Below, one piece after another: positions 5,336-5,580 of a stretch of 5,580 nucleotides of DNA. The stretch is from Acidobacteriota bacterium. GTDB taxonomy: Bacteria > Acidobacteriota > Blastocatellia > Pyrinomonadales > Pyrinomonadaceae. The stretch lies in NCBI GenBank assembly GCA_003222835.1, contig QHXE01000311.1, positions 1 to 5,580 of the forward strand, given 5' to 3'. Below the pieces are notes generated by a model. The model was not told where the DNA came from and made no database searches. It was given only the letters and a program-made list of their open reading frames with translations. Position numbers and translations under genes: made by a program. How positions within the stretch are numbered: position 1 is the stretch's first letter; the number at the start of each line of letters is the position of its first letter.

Positions 5336-5580
5336 ATGAACACGAAAGTGACCGACATCAAATCCAAGCGGCGAAAAGTCCGCAAGCCGAGTGAGCCTGA
5401 CCTCGATCGGATCGCCCAGGGCGTGCGCTTGATCCTCGAAGGCATGGGCGAGGATCCGAATCGTGAAGGTCTGCGCGAAACTCCGCGAAGGGTGGCCGAG
5501 ATGTACGCCGAATTGACTGCCGGCATGCGCGAAGACCCGAGCGAACACGTCGTACCGCTGTCCGGCGATAAGCATGACGA
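5336..5580 (+). CDS. folE: GTP cyclohydrolase I, N-terminal part (runs off the window)
   Basis: The first 81 residues of a protein that continues beyond the right edge. Known of the family: it converts GTP to 7,8-dihydroneopterin triphosphate (EC 3.5.4.16), the first step of tetrahydrofolate and pterin synthesis, as a cytoplasmic homodecamer. Seen: a basic N-terminal tail (MNTKVTDIKSKRRKVRKPSE) followed by LDRIAQGVRLILEGMGEDPN and REGLRETPRRVAEMYAELTA, the FolE N-terminal helix and the highly conserved 'GEDP.REGL..TP.R....' signature. The zinc-binding Cys/His residues and the catalytic core lie outside the window. The ATG at 5336 is the nearest start; a TTG at 5321 is also in frame. Neither has a clear ribosome-binding site. 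It lies 116 bp after larC, with the large inverted repeat between them, so co-transcription is possible but not shown. Confidence 0.93.
   Translation, partial: MNTKVTDIKSKRRKVRKPSEPDLDRIAQGVRLILEGMGEDPNREGLRETPRRVAEMYAELTAGMREDPSEHVVPLSGDKHD

Overview
This 5.6 kb window carries four housekeeping or metabolic genes, a decayed toxin-antitoxin cluster, and an unusual load of short repeats at gene boundaries. Protein style, moderate GC content, an enlarged ArgRS and the mix of short hairpin repeats suggest an environmental bacterium. Acidobacteriota, perhaps class Blastocatellia, is my best guess from memory of similar repeats and proteins; nothing in the window proves it.

Layout. Positions 1-627 (minus strand) hold toxin-antitoxin remnants: a Phd/VapB-like antitoxin whose reading frame is broken just after its ATG, then an intact small Phd/YefM-like antitoxin, then the N-terminal part of a RelE/ParE-like toxin that runs off the window edge. 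The toxin is frameshifted about ten codons in. Positions 714-2840 (minus) encode arginyl-tRNA synthetase, with an extra segment that contains two tandem copies of an interspersed repeat. Positions 2863-2984 are an imperfect palindromic repeat filling most of the gap between argS and the divergent sirtuin gene. Positions 3110-3856 (plus) encode a Sir2-type NAD-dependent deacylase. Positions 3875-4020 hold degenerate hairpin repeats. Positions 4038-5219 (plus) encode LarC, the nickel insertase of nickel-pincer cofactor synthesis, as one uninterrupted frame. Its last codons and stop lie inside another copy of the repeat found in argS. Positions 5230-5306 form a perfect 23-bp inverted repeat. From 5336 to the right edge is the N-terminal part of GTP cyclohydrolase I (folE).

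The genes do not form one obvious pathway. argS (translation), the sirtuin (protein deacylation), larC (cofactor) and folE (tetrahydrofolate/pterin) look like independent neighbours. Three plus-strand genes in a row could be co-transcribed, but repeat-filled gaps of 181 and 116 bp separate them. The most notable content is not a new multi-gene system. It is the repeat family that has entered protein-coding sequence in two genes, and the damaged toxin-antitoxin cluster.
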